This document shows positions 9,481-16,738 of a stretch of 64,000 bases of DNA, one piece after another. The notes below the pieces were generated by a model, which was not told the DNA's origin, did not search any database, and saw only the letters and a list, made by a program, of their open reading frames with translations. Numbering within the stretch: the first letter of the stretch is position 1; each line of letters begins with the position of its first letter. The stretch is from Agromyces sp. NDB4Y10 (GTDB taxonomy: Bacteria; Actinomycetota; Actinomycetes; Actinomycetales; Microbacteriaceae), in assembly GCF_001620055.1 (NCBI RefSeq), contig NZ_LQGY01000056.1, positions 1 to 64,000 of the forward strand. Reading direction: 5' to 3'. The translations under genes were made by a program, and so were the position numbers.

Positions 9481-10584
9481 ATGAAGCAACATGTCCAACG
9501 CGCGGTGACCGGGCTCTGCGCCGCGGGAGTCGCGCTCGGCCTCGGCGTCGTCGCCATGCCCGCGCAGGCCGCCGACGACGACTACCGCGTGCTCGTCGTG
9601 GGCGAGACGCTCGGCTTCCGGCACTCGCACATCGACGACACCACCAACGCGATCATCGCCCTCGGCGAGGAGCACGGGTTCGCCGTCGACGTGTGGGATC
9701 CGCCGCAGGGCACCTCGCCGGGCCAGCCGTCGCTGACGCTGCCCAGCACGCCGTTCACGAGCACGGCCGACCTGTCGAAGTACGCGACGATCATCTTCGC
9801 CTCGCCGGTCGACGCCACGAACAACCTCGACCCCAACCGGCCCCGCCTGCTGGACGACACCGAGCTCGCCGCGTTCCAGGGCTACATCCGCGGCGGCGGC
9901 GGCTACGTCGGCCTGCACGCCGCGACGGACTCGATGCACACGGTGCCGTGGTACAGCGAGCTCACGGGCGGCAGCGCGCGCTTCCGCAACCACCCGGCGC
10001 AGCAGACCGCGACCATGCGCGTCGAGAACCCGTCGCACCCCTCGACCGAGATGCTGCCGACCGAGTGGGTGCGCTTCGACGAGTGGTACAACTTCACGAC
10101 CAACCCGCGTGAGGACGTGCACGTGCTCATCACGCTCGACGAGTCGACCTACAACCCCGGCAGCGGGCGGATGGGCGCGGACCACCCGATCGCGTGGTGC
10201 CACAACTTCGAGGGCGGCCGCTCGTGGTACGAGGGCGCCGGGCACACCGACGCGTCGTGGCACGACCCGCTCTTCCTCGAGCACATCCTCAAGGGCATCG
10301 AGTGGACCGCGGGCGTCGTGACCGGCGGCGGCGACTGCGTCACGTTCAACGAGGTGGGCGAGATCGTCGGCGGCCTCGGCGACGGATCCGTCCGCGTCGA
10401 CAAGCTCGGTGCCGACGTCACGGCCTACCTCGACGCCGCCGAGGCGGCGGCCGACGCGGGCGACCACGCGGGTGCCATCGCGGTGCTCCGCCAGGCGAAG
10501 GGCAAGGCGCACGGCCTGCAGGACGAGGTCCTGGTCTCCAAGATCGCCGACCTCATCGAGTGGCAGGAGGGCCTGCTCTCCTGA
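9481..10584 (+). CDS. secreted ThuA-like domain protein
   Basis: A 367-residue exported protein. Residues 1-30 are a signal peptide (hydrophobic core AGVALGLGVVAMP, cleavage after AQA30). The mature part begins with a ThuA/glutamine-amidotransferase-like fold: VLVVGETLGFRHSHIDDTTN, YIRGGGGYVGLHAATDS, the histidine-rich DHPIAWCHNFEGGRSWY and GHTDASWHDPLFLEHILKGIEW. ThuA-type proteins act in trehalose and other sugar catabolism, but the secreted actinobacterial branch has no assigned reaction that I know. The last 65 residues form an extra helical segment. ATG 9481 follows GGGGAGAAACGACCT, a good ribosome binding site. Confidence 0.87.
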   Translation: MKQHVQRAVTGLCAAGVALGLGVVAMPAQAADDDYRVLVVGETLGFRHSHIDDTTNAIIALGEEHGFAVDVWDPPQGTSPGQPSLTLPSTPFTSTADLSKYATIIFASPVDATNNLDPNRPRLLDDTELAAFQGYIRGGGGYVGLHAATDSMHTVPWYSELTGGSARFRNHPAQQTATMRVENPSHPSTEMLPTEWVRFDEWYNFTTNPREDVHVLITLDESTYNPGSGRMGADHPIAWCHNFEGGRSWYEGAGHTDASWHDPLFLEHILKGIEWTAGVVTGGGDCVTFNEVGEIVGGLGDGSVRVDKLGADVTAYLDAAEAAADAGDHAGAIAVLRQAKGKAHGLQDEVLVSKIADLIEWQEGLLS

Positions 10585-10600
10585 GCAGGACCGGCCGGTC

Positions 10601-10629
10601 GTGGCCCCGGGCGTCTCGCCCGGGGCCAC
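10601..10629 (+). terminator. strong hairpin terminator after the ThuA-like gene
   Basis: A perfect 13-bp GC stem (GTGGCCCCGGGCG paired with CGCCCGGGGCCAC) with loop TCT lies 17 nt after the stop codon. No T-run follows, as is usual for actinobacterial terminators. Confidence 0.75.
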
Positions 10630-10666
10630 GGCCGTCACCCAGCCGGCGCGGCGTAGACTCGTGCGG

Positions 10667-11221
10667 ATGTCCGTGAACGATTCCGCCGGGGTGCGCATCC
10701 GCCTCATGCGCGACGACGAGGCCGCCTCGGTCGGCCGCCTCGTCCGCCAGGCGTACGCCGGCGACTACGAGCTCTCCGAGGACTACCTCGCCGAGATCGA
10801 GGCCGTCGCCGACCGGGCGCGCGACCACGAGGTGTGGGTCGCCGAGGATGCCGCGTCCGGCGCGCTGCTCGGCACCGTCACCACGCCGCGGCCCGGGGAG
10901 CGCCTCTCCGCCGTCGCCCGCGACCGGGACGAGCTCGACTTCCGCTTCCTCGGCGTCGCCGCGGCGGCGCGCGGACGCGGGGTGGGCGAGCAGCTGGTGC
11001 ACCACGTGACCGCGCTCGCGGCGGACCGCGGCCTCCGCCGCGTCGTGCTGAACACCGGGCCGCAGATGATCGCCGCCCAGCGGCTCTACGAGCGTCTCGG
11101 CTTCGAGCGGCTGCTCGAGCGGGAGTTCACCTTCGAGCGTCCCGACGGAACGAGCATCCTCATCTGGGCCTACGGCCGCGACGTCGATGCCGACGCCGGT
11201 CGCGCCGCGCACGCCGCCTGA
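10667..11221 (+). CDS. GNAT family N-acetyltransferase
   Basis: A 184-residue acetyltransferase. The GNAT fold spans residues 9-170, with the acetyl-CoA pyrophosphate loop in RFLGVAAAARGRGVGEQLVHH and the C-terminal strand motif MIAAQRLYERLGFERL. The acceptor is not predictable from sequence; RimI-like protein acetylation or small-molecule acetylation are both possible. TAGACT (10654-10659) lies seven bases before ATG 10667, indicating a leaderless transcript and fixing the start. It is convergent with the metY operon, with only 23 nt between stop codons. Confidence 0.85.
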   Translation: MSVNDSAGVRIRLMRDDEAASVGRLVRQAYAGDYELSEDYLAEIEAVADRARDHEVWVAEDAASGALLGTVTTPRPGERLSAVARDRDELDFRFLGVAAAARGRGVGEQLVHHVTALAADRGLRRVVLNTGPQMIAAQRLYERLGFERLLEREFTFERPDGTSILIWAYGRDVDADAGRAAHAA

Positions 11222-11244
11222 CCCGCCCGGACGCGGATCGTTCC

Positions 11245-11865
11245 TCAGCGCCCGCCGCGGCGGCTCGTGATCTGGCCGGTGTCGAACCCGAGCAGGTGCA
11301 GGCCCCCGTGGAAGCGGGCGTGCTCGACCTTGATGCACCGGTCCATGACGACCGTGAGCCCCTGCTCCTCGCCCTGGTAGGCAGCCTCCTCGTTCCAGAT
11401 GCCCAGCTGCACCCAGATCGTCTTCGCGCCCGCTGCGACGACCTCGTCGACCACCGAGGGGATGTCGCTGCCGCGCCGGAACACCACCACGATGTCGGGC
11501 ACCTCGGGCAGGTCCGTCAGGCTCGCATAGGCGGGCTGCCCGAGGATCTCGGTCTCGTTGGGGTTCACGAAGTACACGCGGTAGTCGCTCGACTGCTGCA
11601 GGTACGTGCCCACGAAGTAGCTCGAGCGCTGCGGCTTCGGCGACGCGCCGACGATCGCGACCGACCTCGCGGCGTTGAGGATCCGCTGCCGCTGCCTCGC
11701 GTCGGGGCCGATCCACGTGCGCTGCGACTTCAGCAGCTTCGCGAGCGGCGAGCTCGCGGGCAGTTCGCACGAGAGGCCGTTGACGAGGCGCACGGTCTCG
11801 ACGTCGCCGGCCGCGGCATCCGTCGTCTCGGCGCCGGACGTGTCGAGGTCGACGGCGGTGCTCAT
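11245..11865 (-). CDS. CoA-binding domain protein (YccU-like)
   Basis: A 206-residue protein with a CoA-binding Rossmann fold like that of succinyl-CoA synthetase alpha chain. Visible motifs are SVAIVGASPKPQRSSYFVGT, YFVNPNETEILGQPAYASL, PDIVVVFRRGSDIPSVVDEV and AKTIWVQLGIWNEEAA. The conserved CIKVEH near the C-terminus is typical of YccU-type proteins. The first 50 residues are an added, low-complexity leader. Its ATG overlaps the metY stop as ATGA, so it is translationally coupled to metY; a regulatory role in sulfur-amino-acid synthesis is inferred from that coupling only. Confidence 0.88.
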   Translation of the reverse strand: MSTAVDLDTSGAETTDAAAGDVETVRLVNGLSCELPASSPLAKLLKSQRTWIGPDARQRQRILNAARSVAIVGASPKPQRSSYFVGTYLQQSSDYRVYFVNPNETEILGQPAYASLTDLPEVPDIVVVFRRGSDIPSVVDEVVAAGAKTIWVQLGIWNEEAAYQGEEQGLTVVMDRCIKVEHARFHGGLHLLGFDTGQITSRRGGR

Positions 11866-13187
11866 CGCGTGCCTCCGATCGTGGCGCCGGCGACCGCGAG
11901 GCCCGCGGTCGCAGCCGAGAGGGCCTGGTCGAGGTCGGCGATGATGTCGTCGACATCCTCGATGCCGACCGAGAGCCGCACGACACCGGGCAGCACGCCC
12001 GCATCGACGAGCTGCTGGTCGGTGAGCTGCGCGTGCGTGGTCGATGCCGGGTGGATGATCAGCGTCTTCGCGTCGCCGATGTTCGCCAGGTGGCTCGCGA
12101 GGTTCACCGACTCGATGAGCTTCTGGCCGACCGCGCGGCCGCCCTTCACCTCGAAGCTGAACACCGAGCCCGGACCCTTCGGGAGGTACTTCGCGGCGCG
12201 CTCGAAGTGCGGGTGGTCGGGCAGCCCCGCCCAGAACACGCGCTCGATGCGCGGGTCGGCGTCGAGCCACTCGGCCACCACGCGTGCGTTGTCGACGTGC
12301 GCCTGGATGCGGTACGGCAGCGTCTCGACGCCCTGGGCGAGGAGGAACGCGCTGTGCGGCGCGAGCGCCGGGCCGATGTCGCGCAGCTGCTCGGCGCGCA
12401 GGCGGGTGAGGAACGCGTACTCGCCGAAGTTGCCCGACCACTGCAGCCCGCCGTAGCTCGGCACGGGCTCGCCGAACAGGGGGAACTTCTCGCTGTGCCA
12501 GTCGAACCGGCCCGACTCGACCACGACGCCGCCGAGGGTCGTGCCGTGCCCGCCGAGGAACTTGGTCGCCGAGTGCGTGACGAGGTCGGCGCCCCACTCG
12601 ATGGGACGGTTGAGGTACGGCGTCGCGATCGTCGAGTCGACGATGAGCGGGATGCCGTGCGCGTGCGCCACATCGGCGAGCCCCTCGAGGTCGGCGACCT
12701 CGCCCGACGGGTTCGCGATCGTCTCGACGAACAGCGCCTTGGTGCGCTCGGTGATCGCCGGCGCGTAGTCGGCCGGGTCGGACGAGCGCACGAACGTCGT
12801 CTCGACGCCGAAGCGGCGGAGCGTGACATCCAGCTGGGTGATCGAACCGCCGTAGAGGTTCGCGGAGGCCACGATGTGGTCGCCCGCGCCCGCGAGGCTC
12901 GCGAAGGTGATGTACTGCGCCGACAGGCCGCTCGCCGTGGCGACCGCGCCGAGCCCGCCCTCGAGGCTCGCGACGCGCTCCTCGAACGCCGCGACAGTGG
13001 GGTTCGCCAGGCGGGAGTAGATGTTGCCGTACTTCTGCAGCGCGAAGCGCGCCGCCGCATCGGCCGTGTCGTCGAAGACGAAGGCGCTCGACTGGTAGAT
13101 CGGGAGCGCACGGGCGCCCGCCTCGGCGTCGGGGATGTTGCCCGCGTGGATGGCGCGGGTCTTGAAGCCGTATTCGCGGTCTGCCAT
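11862..13187 (-). CDS. metY: O-acetylhomoserine sulfhydrylase
   Basis: A PLP-dependent enzyme (441 aa) of the Cys/Met metabolism family that condenses O-acetyl-L-homoserine with sulfide to give homocysteine for methionine synthesis. Diagnostic motifs: FKTRAIHAGNIPDAEAGARA at the N-terminus, YSRLANPTV, VDSTIATPYLNRPIEWGADL and the Schiff-base lysine in THSATKFLGGHG. Length (about 440) and the ATPYLNRP region distinguish it from MetB/MetC. The ATG at 13187 is preceded by TACCGT (13194-13199 on the minus strand) exactly six bases upstream, so it is probably leaderless. The gene is followed in an ATGA overlap by the CoA-binding protein. Confidence 0.94.
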   Translation of the reverse strand: MADREYGFKTRAIHAGNIPDAEAGARALPIYQSSAFVFDDTADAAARFALQKYGNIYSRLANPTVAAFEERVASLEGGLGAVATASGLSAQYITFASLAGAGDHIVASANLYGGSITQLDVTLRRFGVETTFVRSSDPADYAPAITERTKALFVETIANPSGEVADLEGLADVAHAHGIPLIVDSTIATPYLNRPIEWGADLVTHSATKFLGGHGTTLGGVVVESGRFDWHSEKFPLFGEPVPSYGGLQWSGNFGEYAFLTRLRAEQLRDIGPALAPHSAFLLAQGVETLPYRIQAHVDNARVVAEWLDADPRIERVFWAGLPDHPHFERAAKYLPKGPGSVFSFEVKGGRAVGQKLIESVNLASHLANIGDAKTLIIHPASTTHAQLTDQQLVDAGVLPGVVRLSVGIEDVDDIIADLDQALSAATAGLAVAGATIGGTR

Positions 13188-13211
13188 GGGGCCACGGTAG
13201 TCGGCCGGGCT

Positions 13212-13254
13212 GCGGCATCCGCTCGTCGCCGTAACGAGAGGCAACGGATGCCGC
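13212..13254. repeat. inverted pair of the GCGGCATCCG motif upstream of metY
   Basis: GCGGCATCCG (13212-13221) and its exact complement CGGATGCCGC (13245-13254) flank an inner inverted repeat CTCGT/ACGAG. The element lies 25-67 bp upstream of metY, over its presumed -35 region, so it could act as an operator. The same decamer is widespread in the window. Confidence 0.55.
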
Positions 13255-13268
13255 GTGGCCGGCGGCGT

Positions 13269-13330
13269 CCCGAGGGGACGCGACTCGCCGCCGGCTGCGG
13301 CGTCGATGCGGCGTGTCGCGTCCCCTCGGG
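13269..13330. repeat. dispersed palindrome copy 1, 16-bp arms
   Basis: CCCGAGGGGACGCGAC (13269-13284) pairs perfectly with GTCGCGTCCCCTCGGG (13315-13330). The stem continues after one T-T mismatch with CGCCGC/GCGGCG. It lies two bases beyond the stop codon of the isochorismatase-like gene. A second copy with the same arms is at 33588-33647. It probably acts as a transcription terminator or mRNA-stabilising hairpin. Confidence 0.7.
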
Positions 13331-13332
13331 AA

Positions 13333-13893
13333 TCACCCGGCGAGCACGTCGTCCGTCGCGACCACGCGCGCGAACCCGCCGCCGTCGAGGTTCACCGCGG
13401 TCGCCCGCGCGAGCTCGGCGGCCGTCAGGCGGAGGCCGCCCGGGCCGGCCATGTCGAACGTGTGGGTCGCGTCGATGGGCAGCGTCACGTCGTAGCCGAG
13501 GTTGCCGCCCATGCGCGCGGTCGTCTCCACGCACTGGTTCGTCTGGATGCCGCAGACCACGAGCTGACGGATGCCGCGCTCGTCGAGCCACGCCTTGAGG
13601 TCGGGCTCGCCGTAGAACGCCGAGTTCACGTGCTTCGTGACGAAGAGGTCGTGCGGCGCGTCGGCGACGACCGGCTTCAGTGCGTTGCCGGGGGAGCCGG
13701 GCCGGAGGGGCGACCCGGGCTCGCGCGAGTCGTGCCGGACGAGCACGATCGGCCGCGCGGCATCCACCCACGCCTGCACGAGCCGGGCGATGTTCGCCTC
13801 GGCGTCCGGGTTGTCGCGGTCGCCCCAGTACGGGTCGTCGAATCCCTGCTGCACGTCGATCACGATGAGGGCGGCGGTGTCGTCGAAGTCCAT
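13333..13893 (-). CDS. isochorismatase-like cysteine hydrolase
   Basis: A 186-residue cytoplasmic hydrolase of the isochorismatase/nicotinamidase superfamily. The catalytic triad is visible as D13 (ALIVIDVQQGFDDP), K87 (DLFVTKHVNSAFYG) and C121 (VVCGIQTNQCVETTARMGG). The substrate cannot be named; amide bonds of small molecules are typical. CACGAT lies six bases upstream of the ATG on its strand, close to the leaderless -10 pattern. The stop codon is immediately followed by the 16-bp-arm palindrome. Confidence 0.88.
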   Translation of the reverse strand: MDFDDTAALIVIDVQQGFDDPYWGDRDNPDAEANIARLVQAWVDAARPIVLVRHDSREPGSPLRPGSPGNALKPVVADAPHDLFVTKHVNSAFYGEPDLKAWLDERGIRQLVVCGIQTNQCVETTARMGGNLGYDVTLPIDATHTFDMAGPGGLRLTAAELARATAVNLDGGGFARVVATDDVLAG

Positions 13894-13986
13894 GGGTCCA
13901 TCGTGACGGGCGGCCCGGCGCCGTGCCCGGCCCACGCCTGCCATTCCTCGGCGAGCGGCTGCCAACGGCGCGGTAGCGTGGGCCGG

Positions 13987-14277
13987 ATGATCCTCGAGCA
14001 CGCCATCCTCCCCGTCGTCCCGGGCCGCGAGGCCGAGTTCGAGGCGGCCTTCGCCGAGGCGCGGCCCATCATCTCGTCGATGCCCGGGTTCGTCGACCTG
14101 CGCCTGTCGCGGTCGGTCGAGACCCCGAACGAATACCTGCTGCTCGTGCACTGGGAGCGCCTCGAGGACCACGATCCGGGGTTCCGCGGCTCGCCCGAGT
14201 ATGCGCGCTGGCGGGAGCTGCTGCACGGGTTCTACGATCCGTTCCCCGTCGTCGAGCACTTCCGGGACGTGGCATGA
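13987..14277 (+). CDS. antibiotic biosynthesis monooxygenase (ABM) domain protein
   Basis: A 96-residue dimeric alpha-beta barrel protein of the ABM family. It begins MILEHAILPVVPGREAEFEA and contains MPGFVDLRLSRSVETPNEYL and LVHWERLEDHDPGFRGSPEY, the typical strand-helix pattern. Members include heme- or quinol-oxidising monooxygenases and many proteins of unknown substrate. TAGCGT (13974-13979) lies seven bases before ATG. The stop overlaps the ATG of the amine oxidase gene (ATGA), so the two are translationally coupled and probably functionally linked. Confidence 0.87.
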   Translation: MILEHAILPVVPGREAEFEAAFAEARPIISSMPGFVDLRLSRSVETPNEYLLLVHWERLEDHDPGFRGSPEYARWRELLHGFYDPFPVVEHFRDVA

Positions 14278-15443
14278 CCGCGGTCGCTCGCGTCGAGACG
14301 GTGGTGGTCGGCGGCGGGGCGATGGGCGCGGCGACCGCCTGGCAGCTCGCGCGCCGCGGCCGCGAGGTGGCCCTGCTCGAGCGCTTCGAGCCGGGGCACC
14401 GCAACGGCGCCTCGCACGGCGCCTCGCGGAACTTCAACGTCGCGTACGACGATCCCGTCTACGTGCGACTGCTTGTCGAGGCGCTCCCGCTGTGGCGGGA
14501 GCTGGAGGCCGAGTCGGGTACCCGCCTGCTCGACCTCGTCGGGGTCGCGAACCACGGTCACGGCGCTCACTTCGACGACGTGCACGCCGCGCTCGCCGCG
14601 GCCGGCATCCCGGCCGAGTTCCTGCCCGTCGAGGAGGCCGGGCGCCGCTGGCCCGGCATCCGCTTCGACACGCGCGTGCTGTTCAACGAGCGGGCCGGGC
14701 GGGTCGACGCGGATGCCACGGTCGCGGCGCTCCACGCGACCGCCGCTGCCGCGGGGGCCGACGTGCGGCATCGCACGCGGGCGACGCGCATCGAGGTCGT
14801 CGATGACGCGCGCGTTCGCGTGAGCTGCACGACCGACGCCGGCGAGGAGCTCTTCGAGGCGCGGACCGCGGTCGTGACGCTCGGCGCATGGACCGCGAAG
14901 CTCGTCGGCGGGCTCGCCCTGCCGCGGCTCGTGGTCACCCAGGAGCAGCCCGCGCACTTCGCCGTGCGCGACGAGTCGGTCGCGTGGCCGAGCTACAACC
15001 ACTTCCCGGGCGCCGCGGCCGACGGCTACGCGTACTGGCGCTCGCCGGTCTACGGCATGCTGACGCCGGGCGAGGGCGTGAAGGCCGGATGGCACGGCGT
15101 CGGCCCCGTCGTCGACCCCGACGCACGCGACTTCCTGCCCGTGCCCGACCAGCTCGCCGACCTGCAGCGCTATGCGCGCGAATGGCTCCCGGGCGTCGAC
15201 GCCGACACGGTGGACCCGATCAGCTGCACCTACACGACGACGCCCGACGAGCACTTCGTGCTCGACCGCATCGGGCCCGTCGTCGTGGGCGCCGGATTCT
15301 CGGGGCACGGGTTCAAGTTCACGCCCGTCGTCGGGCGGATCCTGGCGGATCTCGCCGACGGCGCCGGGCCGGCGCCGGACCGGTTCCTGGCTGGCAGGGC
15401 GATCTCGGCGGGGTCGTCGCCGACCGGGCTCGCGGGGCGCTGA
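14274..15443 (+). CDS. FAD-dependent N-methyl-amino-acid oxidase (SolA/MSOX family)
   Basis: A 389-residue flavoprotein of the D-amino-acid oxidase superfamily, closest in layout to monomeric sarcosine oxidase and N-methyl-L-tryptophan oxidase. These oxidise a secondary amine to an imine with release of hydrogen peroxide. The FAD-binding motif VVVGGGAMGAATAWQLARRG is at residues 10-29. SCTYTTTPDEHFVLDRIG and VGAGFSGHGFKFTPVVGRIL match the family's C-terminal cofactor and active-site region, including the cysteine (DPISC) that covalently holds FAD in this group. The exact substrate is uncertain. It is coupled by ATGA overlap to the ABM protein. Confidence 0.88.
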   Translation: MTAVARVETVVVGGGAMGAATAWQLARRGREVALLERFEPGHRNGASHGASRNFNVAYDDPVYVRLLVEALPLWRELEAESGTRLLDLVGVANHGHGAHFDDVHAALAAAGIPAEFLPVEEAGRRWPGIRFDTRVLFNERAGRVDADATVAALHATAAAAGADVRHRTRATRIEVVDDARVRVSCTTDAGEELFEARTAVVTLGAWTAKLVGGLALPRLVVTQEQPAHFAVRDESVAWPSYNHFPGAAADGYAYWRSPVYGMLTPGEGVKAGWHGVGPVVDPDARDFLPVPDQLADLQRYAREWLPGVDADTVDPISCTYTTTPDEHFVLDRIGPVVVGAGFSGHGFKFTPVVGRILADLADGAGPAPDRFLAGRAISAGSSPTGLAGR

Positions 15444-15535
15444 GGCGCCGCCGCGCGACCTCCGCCGGCCGTCTGCTGCACAGGCCGTGATCAGGGGCGC
15501 TTGCTAGCCTCGGATGAGGTCGCCGAGGGGCGGCC

Positions 15536-15577
15536 CCGGACGAGGGAACCCAGTACCCGGAGCGCGACAAGACTGGC
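15536..15577 (+). promoter_or_regulatory. guanidine-III riboswitch (ykkC-III class)
   Basis: The sequence carries the conserved blocks of the guanidine-III aptamer in the right order and spacing: CCGGACGAGG (15536-15545), GTACCCGG (15553-15560) and CGACAAGAC (15565-15573). CCGG 15536-15539 can pair with CCGG 15557-15560, and CCAGT 15550-15554 with ACTGG 15572-15576, giving the pseudoknot fold of that class. The gene's ribosome binding site GAAGGAG (15579-15585) starts within a few bases of the aptamer, so ligand binding probably frees it for translation. The gene controlled is a guanidinium exporter, as established for this class. Confidence 0.88.
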
Positions 15578-15592
15578 CGAAGGAGTGCCGTC

Positions 15593-15922
15593 ATGTCGTG
15601 GATCGTCCTCATCCTCTCCGGTGTGCTCGAGGCCGTGTGGGCCACCGCCCTCGGCCGGTCCGAGGGGTTCACCCGGCTCTGGCCGTCGGTCGTGTTCGGC
15701 GCGACGCTCGTGCTCTCGATGGGCGGGCTCGCCTGGGCGATGCGCGAGATCCCCGTGGGCACGGCGTACGCCGTGTGGGTCGGCATCGGCGCCGCGCTCA
15801 CGGTGATCTGGGCGATGGTCACGGGCGAGACGGATGTCTCGTGGGCCCGTCTCGCGCTCATCGCGGGCCTCGTCGGCTGCGTCGTCGGCCTGAAGCTCGT
15901 CGACGGCGGCGCCGGGCACTAG
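15593..15922 (+). CDS. gdx: guanidinium exporter, SMR family (Gdx/SugE type)
   Basis: A 109-residue inner-membrane protein with four transmembrane helices, acting as a dual-topology dimer that exchanges guanidinium for protons. It begins MSWIVLILSGVLEAVWATAL, with the essential glutamate at E13 followed by the family's VWA. GLAWAMREIPVGTAYAVWVG is the signature of the Gdx branch rather than EmrE-type multidrug pumps. ATG 15593 lies seven bases after the GAAGGAG ribosome binding site. The guanidine-III riboswitch directly upstream confirms the substrate by context. Confidence 0.95.
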   Translation: MSWIVLILSGVLEAVWATALGRSEGFTRLWPSVVFGATLVLSMGGLAWAMREIPVGTAYAVWVGIGAALTVIWAMVTGETDVSWARLALIAGLVGCVVGLKLVDGGAGH

Positions 15923-15923
15923 C

Positions 15924-15946
15924 GCCCCGCGCTGCCGCGGCGGGGC
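15924..15946 (+). terminator. hairpin after gdx
   Basis: GCCCCGC (15924-15930) pairs with GCGGGGC (15940-15946) around a 9-nt loop, starting two bases after the gdx stop codon. No T-run follows. Confidence 0.5.
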
Positions 15947-16002
15947 CGGGCCGGGCGGACGCACGCGGCGACGCGACGGCGCCGGCCCCACGGCATCCGC
16001 TG

Positions 16003-16060
16003 TGTCAAGCATGCTTGACACGGTGTCGGGAATGGTTGACACTGGGCGTGTCAAACATTC
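16003..16060 (+). promoter_or_regulatory. multi-palindrome operator/promoter of the XRE operon
   Basis: TGTCAAGCATGCTTGACA (16003-16020) is a perfect 18-bp palindrome. It is followed by an inverted repeat GAATGGTTGACA (16030-16041) and TGTCAAACATTC (16049-16060), 11 of 12 positions complementary over a 7-nt spacer. All arms share TGTCAA/TTGACA, which also reads as a -35 hexamer, so a repressor bound here would cover the promoter. The XRE-type regulator encoded in the same operon is the obvious candidate for autoregulation. Confidence 0.7.
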
Positions 16061-16079
16061 TTCACATCGGAGGAAGCGG

Positions 16080-16511
16080 ATGTCATACGAGGAGAAGGGC
16101 ACGTGGTCGTTCCTCGTGGTCGCGATCGCGGGGTACGCGGTGTACCTCTGGCTCGTGCTCTCCCAGATCGTGGGCGGCACGCCCGTCGACGAGGTCGACT
16201 ACGCGATCCCCATGCTCTGGACCATCGGCGGCGCCGTCGTGGCCGGCATCGTCGCGCGCATCGCAATCGAGATCGCGAGCCCCAGCGAGAGCACCCGCGC
16301 CGACGTGCGCGACCGGCAGATCGACCGGGCCGGCGAGCAGGTGGGCAACTCGCTCGTGGTGATCGCGGGCATCGGCGCGCTCGTGCTCGCCATGCTGCAG
16401 GTGCACTGGTTCTGGATCGCCAACGCGATCTACCTCGGCTTCGTGCTCTCGGCGGTGCTCGGAAGCCTCGCGAAGCTCGCCATGTACCGCCGGGGGTTGC
16501 CCGCATGGTGA
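16080..16511 (+). CDS. four-helix membrane protein, XRE-operon partner
   Basis: A 143-residue membrane protein with four predicted helices (about residues 12-31, 46-66, 95-112 and 116-136). A charged cytoplasmic loop (SPSESTRADVRDRQIDRAGE) separates helices 2 and 3. The layout resembles small DUF2178-like proteins that commonly sit beside XRE regulators; this family assignment is tentative. ATG 16080 follows ATCGGAGGAAGCGG, a strong ribosome binding site. Its stop overlaps the regulator's start by seven bases, so both proteins are made together. It may act as a sensor or modulator of the regulator, which is inference. Confidence 0.75.
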   Translation: MSYEEKGTWSFLVVAIAGYAVYLWLVLSQIVGGTPVDEVDYAIPMLWTIGGAVVAGIVARIAIEIASPSESTRADVRDRQIDRAGEQVGNSLVVIAGIGALVLAMLQVHWFWIANAIYLGFVLSAVLGSLAKLAMYRRGLPAW

Positions 16512-16738
16512 AGCCGACGCGGGTCACGAACGACATCCGCACCCTGCGGTTCCGGCACGGCGAGATGACCCAGGCCGAGCTCGCGCAGCGGCTCGGGGTC
16601 ACCCGCCAGACCGTCATCGCCATCGAGCAGGGGCGCTACTCGCCGTCGCTCGAGATGGCCTTCCAGATCGCCCGGGTGTTCGGGGTGCCGCTCGACGAGG
16701 TCTTCCAGTACCCCCATGAGGAGGTGTCGGCATCATGA
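16505..16738 (+). CDS. XRE family transcriptional regulator, 77 aa
   Basis: A single-domain helix-turn-helix DNA-binding protein. The HTH covers about residues 20-60: MTQAELAQRLGVTRQTVIAI, then EQGRYSPSLEMAFQIARVFG. The short form without a ligand domain is typical of regulators encoded beside a small membrane protein. Its start overlaps the upstream gene and its stop overlaps the next gene (ATGA), placing it inside a four-gene operon. The palindromic array at 16003-16060 is its likely binding site. Confidence 0.9.
   Translation: MVKPTRVTNDIRTLRFRHGEMTQAELAQRLGVTRQTVIAIEQGRYSPSLEMAFQIARVFGVPLDEVFQYPHEEVSAS

Noticed and set aside
13188..13268. Possible SAM or other riboswitch upstream of metY
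   Set aside because: A -10 box six bases before the start makes the message leaderless, so there is no leader to fold. The inverted repeats there belong to the window-wide motif.
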